NCBI RefSeq assembly: GCF_022484225.1 | Contig: NZ_JAKVLT010000001.1 | Span: 310,001 to 374,000, forward strand | DNA: 64,000 nt | Source of the DNA: Pseudoramibacter sp. | GTDB taxonomy: Bacteria; Bacillota; Clostridia; Eubacteriales; Eubacteriaceae | Direction of reading: 5' to 3' | Shown here: positions 45,005-52,720 of the stretch, in pieces | Layout of the letters: the number at the start of each line of letters is the position of its first letter | How positions within the stretch are numbered: the first letter of the stretch is position 1 | The notes under the pieces: generated by a model | Databases searched by the model: none | The model's input: the letters and a program-made list of their open reading frames with translations, nothing else | What the model was told of the DNA's origin: nothing | Program-made: the position numbers and the translations under genes

Positions 45005-45733
45005 TTACTGATCGACCCGGACGGGCACGGCGATGACGATGTAACGGGCTTCTTCGTACTCGTAGGCGCAGGTGGACAGGGTCACGATCTGGGACACCTG
45101 CATCCGGCTGATGCCTGACTTAAAGGTCGAATGGGGCGTCTCGTCGGCAAGCACGGCCTGCACCTTCGACAGATCAAAGGCCGAGTAAATCAGGCTGTCC
45201 GACGGCGCCTCGTAGCCGATGACGAGATCGAGCCGATAATTGCCGTTCGGGGTGAGGTACCACATGTACGGGTGCTTTTTGTAGTAGTCCTGCTTTTTGT
45301 AGTGGGCGAGCATCCCGAACATGGAGCCGTTTTTCATGGCGTGGCCGTAGATGATCGTGTTGGGGCCGCTCATGTCCTTGGGGCTGTTCACGTCGATGAA
45401 CAGCGTCCCCGAGAAATTTTTCGTCCCGTCGAAAAGCTTGTGGAGGTACTCGCTGTTGTCCGTCCCCTGGACCACCGGGTAGTTAATCGGCGTGCCCTTG
45501 CAGTAGAGCCAGCCGGCGATGTCGGGGTTTTCGGCCTTCAGCTTGTCGAAGTCCACGGAAATCGGCACGTGGTTTTTGTCAGAGGTCTTCTTCGTCGATA
45601 CGGCTGTGGCCGTCTTTTTGTAGCTGTCGGTGCCCACTTTGTACTTTAAATAAATCTTGACCAGGTGATAGCCCGAAAAGGCGATGACGGCGACGCACAG
45701 GGCGACGAGCACCCAATAGAGTCCCTTTTTCAT
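45005..45733 (-). CDS. srtB: class B sortase
   Basis: Membrane-anchored transpeptidase joining surface proteins or pilins to the wall. The 242 residues comprise one N-terminal helix (about 5-25), the class B segment DIAGWLYCKGTPINYPVVQGTDNSEYL, the catalytic histidine in IIYGHAM, the cysteine in TLSTC and the arginine in EEARY. It begins 3 bases after pyrD on the same strand, making it the last gene of the pyrimidine operon. No sortase substrate with a sorting signal is recognised in the window. Confidence 0.92.
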   Translation of the reverse strand: MKKGLYWVLVALCVAVIAFSGYHLVKIYLKYKVGTDSYKKTATAVSTKKTSDKNHVPISVDFDKLKAENPDIAGWLYCKGTPINYPVVQGTDNSEYLHKLFDGTKNFSGTLFIDVNSPKDMSGPNTIIYGHAMKNGSMFGMLAHYKKQDYYKKHPYMWYLTPNGNYRLDLVIGYEAPSDSLIYSAFDLSKVQAVLADETPHSTFKSGISRMQVSQIVTLSTCAYEYEEARYIVIAVPVRVDQ

Positions 45734-45736
45734 CGT

Positions 45737-46642
45737 CTACAAGATCCCCCTCACGTCGTCGAGATTCTGAATCCCGTGCTTCGTGCAGTAGGTTTCCAGC
45801 CCGTCGACGATGTCCGGCAGCACCGTCGTGTCGACGAAGTTCATGGTGCCCACCTGGACGCACTGGGCGCCGATCATGATGAATTCCAGGGCGTCGCGCC
45901 AGTCGGAGATGCCCCCCAGAGCCATGACGGGAATGGAAACCGCGTGGACCACCTGGTGCACCATGCGCAGGGCGATGGGCTTCACCGCCGGGCCCGACAG
46001 CCCTGCGTACACGTTGTCGAAGACGATGCGGCGGCGGTCGACGTCCACGGCCATGCCCTGAATCGTGTTGATGAGGGACAAGCCCGCGGCGCCGGCTTCT
46101 TCGCAGGCCCTGGCCACCCCGGTGAGGTCCGGAGCGTTGGGCGTGAGCTTGGCCATGACCGGGTGGGCGCTTTCATCCACCACGGCCTTGGTCACCGCGT
46201 AGGCCTGATCCGGGTCCATGCCGAAGGCCATGCCCCCGCATTTCACGTTGGGGCACGAAATATTGAGCTCGATGAGCTTCACCGGCAGATCGTTGAATTT
46301 CGACACCGCCTGCACATAAGAATCCAAGTCCGAGCCCCCGACGTTCGGGATCGTCACCGTGTCGATGTCCGCAAGATGGGGCCATTCATTTTCGATAAAG
46401 GCGTCGACCCCGGGATTTTCGAGGCCGATGGAGTTTAACAGCCCCGCCGGGGTTTCCCACAGCCGTTCCCCGGTGTTGCCCGGCCGGGGTTCCAGGGTCA
46501 GGCCCTTGGTGCACAGCCCGCCGATTTTCGACAGGTCGTAAATCTTTTCAAACTGGCGGCCGAAACCGAAAGTCCCGGAAGCCGCGATCACCGGGTTCTT
46601 GAAAGGCACCCCGGCAAAATTCGTAAGCAAAGCACCGCTCAT
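45737..46642 (-). CDS. pyrD: dihydroorotate dehydrogenase, catalytic subunit (class 1B)
   Basis: FMN enzyme oxidising dihydroorotate to orotate, coupled to NAD through PyrK. The 301 residues show NPVIAASGTFGFG, NSIGLENPG, NISCPNVKCGG (with the class 1 catalytic cysteine) and ALGGISDWRDA. The start is the ATG overlapping the pyrK stop codon (TGATG), with GGAGG 6 bases upstream. A GTG one codon earlier is too close to that site. Confidence 0.96.
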   Translation of the reverse strand: MSGALLTNFAGVPFKNPVIAASGTFGFGRQFEKIYDLSKIGGLCTKGLTLEPRPGNTGERLWETPAGLLNSIGLENPGVDAFIENEWPHLADIDTVTIPNVGGSDLDSYVQAVSKFNDLPVKLIELNISCPNVKCGGMAFGMDPDQAYAVTKAVVDESAHPVMAKLTPNAPDLTGVARACEEAGAAGLSLINTIQGMAVDVDRRRIVFDNVYAGLSGPAVKPIALRMVHQVVHAVSIPVMALGGISDWRDALEFIMIGAQCVQVGTMNFVDTTVLPDIVDGLETYCTKHGIQNLDDVRGIL

Positions 46643-47358
46643 CACAGGCCTCCTTCCCAGATCAGTTCATCCCGCTCGAAGACCGGGCCGTCGGCGCAGA
46701 CCTGTTTGTTGCCGTCCACGGTTTTCACCGAGCAGCCGAGGCAGACCCCCATGCCGCAGGCCATGCGCTTTTCTAAGGACAAATACACCGGATGCTTCGG
46801 GGGCACCGCGTCGGCGAGGGCGCGCATCATGACGTTGGGGCCGCAGCCGAAGACGGTTTCCCCGCGCTTCACTTCGACCTTTTCGGTGATGATGCCGCCG
46901 ATGTTGACGATGACGTCGTCGGCCACGTCGTTAAAGGGTTCGACCCCGTAGGACTCGAAGGAGTAGCCGAGGTAGACCCGCACTTTTTTGCGCTTGTGCT
47001 TCGCTTTAAAGTCCCGCACCGCGTAGAGCAGGGGCGCGATGCCCATGCCCCCGCCGACGACCACGAGGTTCGACTTCACGTCGGGGAAGCCGTTGCCGTG
47101 GGGACCGTCGAGCTGGATCGCGTCCATGGGGCCGAGCTCGCTCATGAGCTTCGTCCCCTTCCCCTTCACCTGGTACAGAAAGCTCAGGGTGCCGGATTCG
47201 GCGTCGTAGTCGTGGACGGAAATGGGCCGTGAGAGCAGGGGGTCCCGGTCCCAGGCCCGGAGCATGAAGAACTGGCCGGGGCGCACGTCCCCGGTCCAGG
47301 CCACTTCCATTTGATAAATGCCTTCTTCGACGGCGTAGTTGGATTTGATTACAGCCAT
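46642..47358 (-). CDS. pyrK: dihydroorotate dehydrogenase electron-transfer subunit
   Basis: Iron-sulfur flavoprotein passing electrons from PyrD to NAD. The 238 residues have an FAD-binding barrel (PLLSRPISVHDYD), an NAD domain (VVGGGMGIAPLLYAV) and a C-terminal 2Fe-2S cluster with the cysteines of CGMGVCLGCSVK and VCADGPVF. The start is placed at MAVIKSNYAV, 10 bases inside pyrF. A longer upstream reading frame exists but is shadow sequence within pyrF. Confidence 0.95.
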   Translation of the reverse strand: MAVIKSNYAVEEGIYQMEVAWTGDVRPGQFFMLRAWDRDPLLSRPISVHDYDAESGTLSFLYQVKGKGTKLMSELGPMDAIQLDGPHGNGFPDVKSNLVVVGGGMGIAPLLYAVRDFKAKHKRKKVRVYLGYSFESYGVEPFNDVADDVIVNIGGIITEKVEVKRGETVFGCGPNVMMRALADAVPPKHPVYLSLEKRMACGMGVCLGCSVKTVDGNKQVCADGPVFERDELIWEGGL

Positions 47359-48203
47359 TGCATAATATCCGTCTTCATCGTCTGGGCGCTTTCGCGGATG
47401 TAGTCGACAAAGTCCGGACCCTCCGTTTTGCCCCGGTGGGCACAGATGATGCCCCGGGATGAATTGATGACGGCGCAGCGGGAACGCTTGAAGATGTCGG
47501 CGATGTCTTTGCCCGTGCCGCCCTGGGCGCCGTAGCCCGGCACGAGGAAGAAGGTGTGGGGATGGCGGCTCTGGATGTCGGCAAAGGCTTCGGGATAGGT
47601 GAGGCCCACCACGGCGCCTAAGGCCGAATAGCCTTCTTCGCCGATAAAGTCTTTGCCCCATTCGTCCACTAAATCCGCCATCTTTTCAAAGACCATGTCC
47701 CCGTCTTCAAGCTTCTGTTCCTGTAAATCTTTGGCCGACGGATTGGACGTGTGGGTCAGGATAAACAGGCCCTTGTCGTGGTCTTTCACGTAGGGCAGAT
47801 ACGGGGACACGGCGTCATAGCCCATATAGGCGTTAACGGTTAAGAAGTCCACTTCAAAATCCCCTTCGAAATGCCCCTTGGCGTACTGTTCGGCGGTGGA
47901 GGCGATGTCCCCGCGCTTGCAGTCCCCGATGGTCAGCTTCCCCTGTTCTCTCGCGTAGGCGAGGGTGCGGGCGTAGGCGCTCATCCCTTCGATGCCGAGG
48001 GCTTCGTAGCAGGCCACCTGCACCTTGTAGCACGCCGCGAGGTCGGCGGTGGCGTCGATGACTTTTTTGTTGAAGAGGAAGAGCTTGTCCCCTTCGTCCC
48101 GGTCCATCTTGGCGATGGCCGCGGGCAGGTATTCCGGCTTCGTGTCCAGCCCGACACAGACGGGGCTTTCAGACGCTTCGCGGACTAAACGATCCATGAT
48201 CAT
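47349..48203 (-). CDS. pyrF: orotidine 5'-phosphate decarboxylase (long type)
   Basis: Last enzyme of UMP synthesis. The 284 residues belong to the longer PyrF subfamily. The active-site lysines and aspartate are in LTIGDCKRGDIASTAEQYA, with CVGLDTKP at the start and FFLVPGYGAQGGT near the phosphate-binding end. The start lies inside the end of pyrC (35-base overlap), preceded by AAAGGAGG. Confidence 0.95.
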   Translation of the reverse strand: MIMDRLVREASESPVCVGLDTKPEYLPAAIAKMDRDEGDKLFLFNKKVIDATADLAACYKVQVACYEALGIEGMSAYARTLAYAREQGKLTIGDCKRGDIASTAEQYAKGHFEGDFEVDFLTVNAYMGYDAVSPYLPYVKDHDKGLFILTHTSNPSAKDLQEQKLEDGDMVFEKMADLVDEWGKDFIGEEGYSALGAVVGLTYPEAFADIQSRHPHTFFLVPGYGAQGGTGKDIADIFKRSRCAVINSSRGIICAHRGKTEGPDFVDYIRESAQTMKTDIMQWL

Positions 48204-49359
48204 AGATGATGTGTCCTCCTTTCATGGTGAGCAGCACTTCGCCTTTGAGCCATTTGGCGTCAAAGGGGGTGTTGTGGCTTTTTGAGACGAATTTGCGGCT
48301 GTCGACCTGCCATTCGGCGTCGGGGTCGACGAGCACCAGGTCCGCCGGGTACTGGTCTTTGATGAGCCCATTCTTGAGCCCCAGGCGGTTGGCCGGGGTC
48401 TGGCTCATCATCTGGGACAGGCGCACCAGGTCCATGCCCACCGCGTCGAAGGCGGTGTGGTACATGGCGAAGGCCGTTTCAAAGTTGTTGATCCCCGGGG
48501 AGCCCTTGAGCTTGTCTTCGTCGGTGTGGGGGGCGTGGTCCGTGCCGCAGCAGTCGATGGCCCCGGAGAGGGCGCCTTCTAAGAGGGCCTTCCGGTCCGC
48601 CCAGCTGCGAAACGGCGGATGCACCCGGTAGCCGAGGCCCGAGGCGTAGACGTGGTGAGGCGTGACTTCGCAGGTGATGTCGAGGCCCTGTTTTTTCGCA
48701 CCGACGATGGCGTCGAGGGTCGCCTTCTTAGAAATATGGCAGATGTGCAGCTTCGCCCCGGGAATGTCTTTTAAAATCCCGATATCCCGGACGACGGTTT
48801 CCGTTTCCGGTTCGTTGTGGGTGGCGATGACGATGCCGAGGCGGGCGCTGGCCTTCAGGGCTTCGACCATGACCTCGGGGTTGTCGACGTTGTGGCCGTC
48901 GTTGGAGAAGATCGGCGTCACTTTGGACAGGCCGTCAAAATCGACCATATCTAAAGGGGTGTCCGAAAAGTTTTCGGTCACAGCGGACACCTGGATCATT
49001 TCGGAAAGGCCCAAGGCGTTGCCCCGGTTCTGGTTCGCGGCGACGGCTTCCACATTGTCCATGACGGGCTTGGTGTTGGCCATGGCGCACACAGTGGTGA
49101 AGCCGCCCTTGGCCGCGGCGTGAAGCCCGGTGTTCAAATCTTCTTTCTGGGTCAGGCCCGGGTCTCTCAGGTGGCAGTGCATGTCGATAAAGCCCGGCAT
49201 GAGCACCTTGCCGCCGCCGTCCACGGCCTTGTCGTAGTCCGTCTGGACCCGGCCCCTTTCCTTGTAGACTTTTCGGATCTTCCCGTCTTCGGTCATGACC
49301 TTGCCTTTGCGCACGCCGGTGCCGTCGACGATGGTGACGTTTTTAAAGAGTATTTTCAT
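48169..49359 (-). CDS. pyrC: dihydroorotase
   Basis: Zinc amidohydrolase closing carbamoyl-aspartate to dihydroorotate. The 396 residues show the metal motif DMHCHLRDPG near residue 60, the ATHNEPE and HICHIS histidines, and CGTDHAPH with the catalytic aspartate near 300. I start at the second ATG (49359), which has ATCAGGA 9 bases upstream; the first ATG at 49368 is too close to that site. Confidence 0.96.
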   Translation of the reverse strand: MKILFKNVTIVDGTGVRKGKVMTEDGKIRKVYKERGRVQTDYDKAVDGGGKVLMPGFIDMHCHLRDPGLTQKEDLNTGLHAAAKGGFTTVCAMANTKPVMDNVEAVAANQNRGNALGLSEMIQVSAVTENFSDTPLDMVDFDGLSKVTPIFSNDGHNVDNPEVMVEALKASARLGIVIATHNEPETETVVRDIGILKDIPGAKLHICHISKKATLDAIVGAKKQGLDITCEVTPHHVYASGLGYRVHPPFRSWADRKALLEGALSGAIDCCGTDHAPHTDEDKLKGSPGINNFETAFAMYHTAFDAVGMDLVRLSQMMSQTPANRLGLKNGLIKDQYPADLVLVDPDAEWQVDSRKFVSKSHNTPFDAKWLKGEVLLTMKGGHIIYDHGSFSPRSV

Positions 49360-49393
49360 CTGATTCATTCCTGATTTCTATTGGGATTTCGCG

Positions 49394-49828
49394 CTAGTTC
49401 TGCGGCTTGAACGTGGTGTAGGCGTCGCAGTATTCGCAGCGGTAGATTTTCTTCGCTTCATCAACCAGATAGAAATGCACGTCGGGGACGTTTTCCTGGT
49501 TGGTGATGCACCGGGGGTTCTTGCATTTTAGGATGCCGACCACTTCCCTCGGCAGGGTGAGCTTGAGCTTGCTCGTGACCTTCCCCTGCTGGACGAAGTT
49601 GATCGTCACGTTGGGGTCGATGAGGCCGAGGACGTTCATGTCGAGCTTGAAGTCCGTTTCGATCTTGATCATGTCCTTGGTGCCGCTCTTGTTGCTCGGG
49701 ATGTTGGTCAGCAGCACCACCGGGTCGGTGAGCTCGTCCAAATGGAGTTCCTTGAAAATGTGAATGCCGTGGCCCGCTTCGATGTGGTCGATGACGATGC
49801 CCTTTTTGATTTGTGATACGTTGATCAT
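49394..49828 (-). CDS. pyrI: aspartate carbamoyltransferase regulatory subunit
   Basis: Allosteric subunit that binds nucleotides and holds the catalytic trimers together. The 144 residues have an N-terminal nucleotide-binding domain ([19 protein letters not shown]) and a C-terminal zinc domain with four cysteines (CKNPRC..CEYC). Its ATG overlaps the pyrB stop (ATGA). Many Firmicutes lack PyrI, so feedback control here is enzyme-level. Confidence 0.95.
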   Translation of the reverse strand: MINVSQIKKGIVIDHIEAGHGIHIFKELHLDELTDPVVLLTNIPSNKSGTKDMIKIETDFKLDMNVLGLIDPNVTINFVQQGKVTSKLKLTLPREVVGILKCKNPRCITNQENVPDVHFYLVDEAKKIYRCEYCDAYTTFKPQN

Positions 49829-50778
49829 CTGCCTACCCCCAGTAATTTGCTGATTAAAGCCATGCGGACGTACATGCCGAACTTCGCCTGCTTGAAGTAC
49901 ACCGCTCTCGGGTCGGCGTCCACTTCGGTGGCGATTTCGTTGACCCGGGGCAGCGGGTGCATGACGATCATGTCCTGCCGGGCTTTTTTCATCTTCTTCT
50001 TGTCTAAAATATAGACGTCTTTTAATCTGATATATTCTTCTTCGTTGACGAAGCGTTCCCGCTGGACCCGGCTCATGTACAGAATATCCAGATCCCCGAT
50101 GACGTCGTCGAGGCTGTCCGTTTCGATGTAGCTGCCTTCGGGAAGCATCGAGAGGAAATATTCCGGCATCCTGAGTTCCTTCGGAGAGATGAAGACGAAG
50201 CGGTTGCCCTTGTAGCGGTTTAAGGTCTTGACCAGGGAGTGGATCGTCCGGCCGAAGAGCAGGTCCCCGCACAGGCCGATGGTGTGGCCGTCGCAGCTGC
50301 CGAGGAGGTGGCGGATCGTCAGCAGATCCGTCAGGGTCTGGGTCGGGTGTTCGTGGCCGCCGTCCCCGGCGTTGATCACGGGCATCCCGGGCACCGACTG
50401 GGCGAAGAGCCGCGCCGTGCCTTCCTTCGGGTGGCGGATCACCGCGATGTCCGCGTAGCACGAAATGATTTTCGCCGTGTCCATGAGGGTTTCGCCCTTG
50501 GACACCGACGAGGTTTTCGGGTCGTCGAAGCCGAAGACCCGCCCGCCGAGGCGCATCATCGCCGATTCAAAGCTGAACCGGGTTCGGGTCGACGGTTCGT
50601 AGAACAGGCTCGCCATGAGTCTGCCCTTCGCCCAGTCCCCGGCCGTCTTCGGGTCGGCGATGATCTGATCCGCCAATTCAAAAATGGATTCCAGTTCCGC
50701 GACGGAGAAATCTCCGGGCTCGATGAGCTGACGCCCCACTAAACCGGCGCTTAACGCATCACTGTTCTGATCTGCCAT
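49825..50778 (-). CDS. pyrB: aspartate carbamoyltransferase catalytic subunit
   Basis: First committed pyrimidine step, joining carbamoyl phosphate and aspartate. The 317 residues show the carbamoyl-phosphate motif [30 protein letters not shown] and the aspartate-binding [16 protein letters not shown] precedes the start. It leads the operon pyrB-pyrI-pyrC-pyrF-pyrK-pyrD-srtB, in which neighbouring genes overlap or lie within 34 bases. Confidence 0.97.
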   Translation of the reverse strand: MADQNSDALSAGLVGRQLIEPGDFSVAELESIFELADQIIADPKTAGDWAKGRLMASLFYEPSTRTRFSFESAMMRLGGRVFGFDDPKTSSVSKGETLMDTAKIISCYADIAVIRHPKEGTARLFAQSVPGMPVINAGDGGHEHPTQTLTDLLTIRHLLGSCDGHTIGLCGDLLFGRTIHSLVKTLNRYKGNRFVFISPKELRMPEYFLSMLPEGSYIETDSLDDVIGDLDILYMSRVQRERFVNEEEYIRLKDVYILDKKKMKKARQDMIVMHPLPRVNEIATEVDADPRAVYFKQAKFGMYVRMALISKLLGVGR

Positions 50779-50845
50779 TACAGCCTCCTCACTTTTTATT
50801 GATACTGATTTTTACACCTTGCTAAAAAAACTCATACTTATATTT

Positions 50846-50874
50846 ATTTTAGGCGAAACGGCGCCTTTCGTCAA
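50846..50874 (-). promoter_or_regulatory. promoter of the pyr operon
   Basis: TTGACG (50869-50874), 17-bp spacer, TAAAAT (50846-50851). The leader of about 60 nt has no terminator/antiterminator pair or PyrR-like loop that I can recognise. Confidence 0.6.
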
Positions 50875-51029
50875 CTGAAAAGCCGGGATCTCACGGCGCC
50901 CGCCGTCCCTTAAAAATTTCCATCGAATCGACAAGATTATGCCCCGTTTTATAAAGAAAACGTGTTATCATGGAAAGAGACGATTTTATTTGTGAGGGGC
51001 GATGCAAAACGCCCCATTTGGAGGGATAT

Positions 51030-52670
51030 ATGAGTGATTTTAAACAACCGACCGAAGCGGATTTCGAACGCCTGTCCTCGCCTCAGGAAATCCGGCTTTG
51101 GGAAGATTATCTGAAAGACAAGGCGCCGGCGCACTTCCAGCGCAGTATCATGGCGGACATGGACCATTTTCTGTTCCTGTGTCCCGACGCGAACCTCGTG
51201 GTGGAACTGGAAAAATTCCGCCACTTCTCCGACTCCGCCGGTACCGGCAGCGGCAAAAAAGGCGACGCCCTGCGGAGCATGGGCTTAAAGCTATTGACCT
51301 TCACCTACCGGGAAGTTCAGGCGGATTTTGACGGGGTCTGCGATCAGATCGCCCACGCCGTAAGCCGCGCCATGGGCCAGAAGAGCCTCGTGGACATTCC
51401 CCACAGACGCCGCCTGCCCCTGGACGACGACAACACCGTGAAGCCCCACCAGGGCTACCATGTCACGGTCTCCGGGGACTACAAGCTCGAAGGCCGGGAA
51501 GATTTCGCGAAGCGCAAGGAAATGGAATCCGACGGGCTGTTCCACGGCAACGCCGATCTCTTAAAGCACATCACCTCTGATGTGGGCGGCACCTACGGCG
51601 GCAACGCCCGCATCTTAGAAGACTTCGACACCGGGGTCCCCACTTACGGGGGCAACGCCGGGATCACCGACAGCCTTGGAAAATCCGACGTGCCGACTTA
51701 CGGCGGGAATGCAAAAATCACCGAAAGCCTCGGCAAATCTGATATCTCGACCTACGGCGGCAATTCGGGGATTCTTAAAAACGACGACACCGACGCCCCG
51801 GACGGCTACGGCTATGCCCGCTTCAACAAGCGGGGCGTGCCGGACATCCCCCTCAAGGGGAACTGGCAGCGCCTGAAGGCCGAAAAGGCGGCGGAAAAAG
51901 AAGCCGAAGCTTCAGCTTCTTCATCACAACAGGCAGACAAGCCGGGGGAGTCTGAGGGCGCAGGCGCGCCGACGGCTCCCCCAAAACCGGCAGCACCGGC
52001 TCCCGACAAGGCTGTTCCTGAAGCGGACACCACGGTGAAAAAGGTCGGGGTGCCGGAACCGACGCCGGCCGCGAAAGCGGCCCTGGCGGCTGCCGGTGAA
52101 CGGGAAAAGGAGAGACCAAAAATGGAAGACACCAAATCATCAGCACAAGCATCTGACAAGCACATCTTCATCGCCAAAGGGGCGGTGATTGTCGGCGACG
52201 TCCGGGTCGGCGACGACTCGTCGATCTGGTTCGGGGCGGTGCTCCGGGGCGATCAGGCGCCCATCACCATCGGCGACGGCACCAACGTCCAGGACGGCAC
52301 CGTGGTCCACGTGGACTTAAAGACGCCGACCATCGTCGGGGACGGCGTGACCATCGGCCACAACTGCACGATCCACGGCTGCGACATCGGGGACAACGTC
52401 CTCATCGGCATGGGCTCGACGATCATGAACCGGGCCGAAATCCCGGACAACTGCATCGTCGGCGCGGGGTCCCTGGTGACCCAGGGCAAGTCCTTCCCCG
52501 AAGGCTCGCTGATTCTCGGCAGTCCGGCGAAGGCCGTGCGGAAGCTCACCGACGAAGAAATCCAGGGCATCCGGGACAACGCCGAAGAATACAAACAGCT
52601 CATGGATCTCTACGAAGGACAGCCTTTCGAGGCGATCCCCGGGGGATTTGTGAAGCTCATCGACGACTAA
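51030..52670 (+). CDS. fusion: DUF559/Vsr-like domain, TYGGN repeats and gamma-carbonic anhydrase
   Basis: A 546-residue protein starting behind TTGGAGGG. Residues about 40-115 follow the DUF559/Vsr-type nuclease-fold pattern (DHFLFLCPDANLVVELEKFRHF, then a K-rich turn, LRSMGLKLLTFTYREV and DGVCDQI). E59, H65 and K76-77 fall at active-site-like positions, but the usual DG after the glutamate is absent. Four TYGGN repeats follow (188-245, period 17-18), then an A/P/E-rich linker (about 283-362). Residues 365-546 are a full left-handed beta-helix gamma-carbonic anhydrase with zinc histidines in VVHVD and GHNCTIHGC. An internal ATG at residue 365 has its own ribosome-binding site. The nuclease-like assignment is from pattern only. 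Confidence 0.75.
   Translation: MSDFKQPTEADFERLSSPQEIRLWEDYLKDKAPAHFQRSIMADMDHFLFLCPDANLVVELEKFRHFSDSAGTGSGKKGDALRSMGLKLLTFTYREVQADFDGVCDQIAHAVSRAMGQKSLVDIPHRRRLPLDDDNTVKPHQGYHVTVSGDYKLEGREDFAKRKEMESDGLFHGNADLLKHITSDVGGTYGGNARILEDFDTGVPTYGGNAGITDSLGKSDVPTYGGNAKITESLGKSDISTYGGNSGILKNDDTDAPDGYGYARFNKRGVPDIPLKGNWQRLKAEKAAEKEAEASASSSQQADKPGESEGAGAPTAPPKPAAPAPDKAVPEADTTVKKVGVPEPTPAAKAALAAAGEREKERPKMEDTKSSAQASDKHIFIAKGAVIVGDVRVGDDSSIWFGAVLRGDQAPITIGDGTNVQDGTVVHVDLKTPTIVGDGVTIGHNCTIHGCDIGDNVLIGMGSTIMNRAEIPDNCIVGAGSLVTQGKSFPEGSLILGSPAKAVRKLTDEEIQGIRDNAEEYKQLMDLYEGQPFEAIPGGFVKLIDD
52107..52124 (+). promoter_or_regulatory. internal ribosome-binding site and start for the carbonic anhydrase part
   Basis: AAGGAGA (52107-52113), 8-base spacing, then ATG (52122). 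Initiation here would give a 182-residue stand-alone gamma-carbonic anhydrase, the normal family length. Confidence 0.55.
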
Positions 52671-52676
52671 TTTCAG

Positions 52677-52702
52677 GCAGCCGGCTTTCGGCTGCTTTTT
52701 TA
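52677..52702 (+). terminator. terminator between the fusion gene and the SIR2 gene
   Basis: GCAGCCG-GCTTT-CGGCTGC followed by T6. The SIR2 start codon is only 26 bases after the stem. Confidence 0.85.
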
Positions 52703-52720
52703 TTTTGAAGGAGGGATTTT

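Noticed and set aside
47359..47661. 101-codon N-terminal extension of pyrK
   Set aside because: It overlaps pyrF, is arginine-rich shadow sequence, and PyrK proteins normally start at the MAVIKS position chosen.
50779..50845. Attenuator in the pyr operon leader
   Set aside because: A T7 tract is present, but no stable hairpin precedes it in the right position.
51570..51780. CRISPR-like or tandem DNA repeat
   Set aside because: The periodicity is in the protein (TYGGN repeats). At DNA level the copies have diverged and have no spacer structure.
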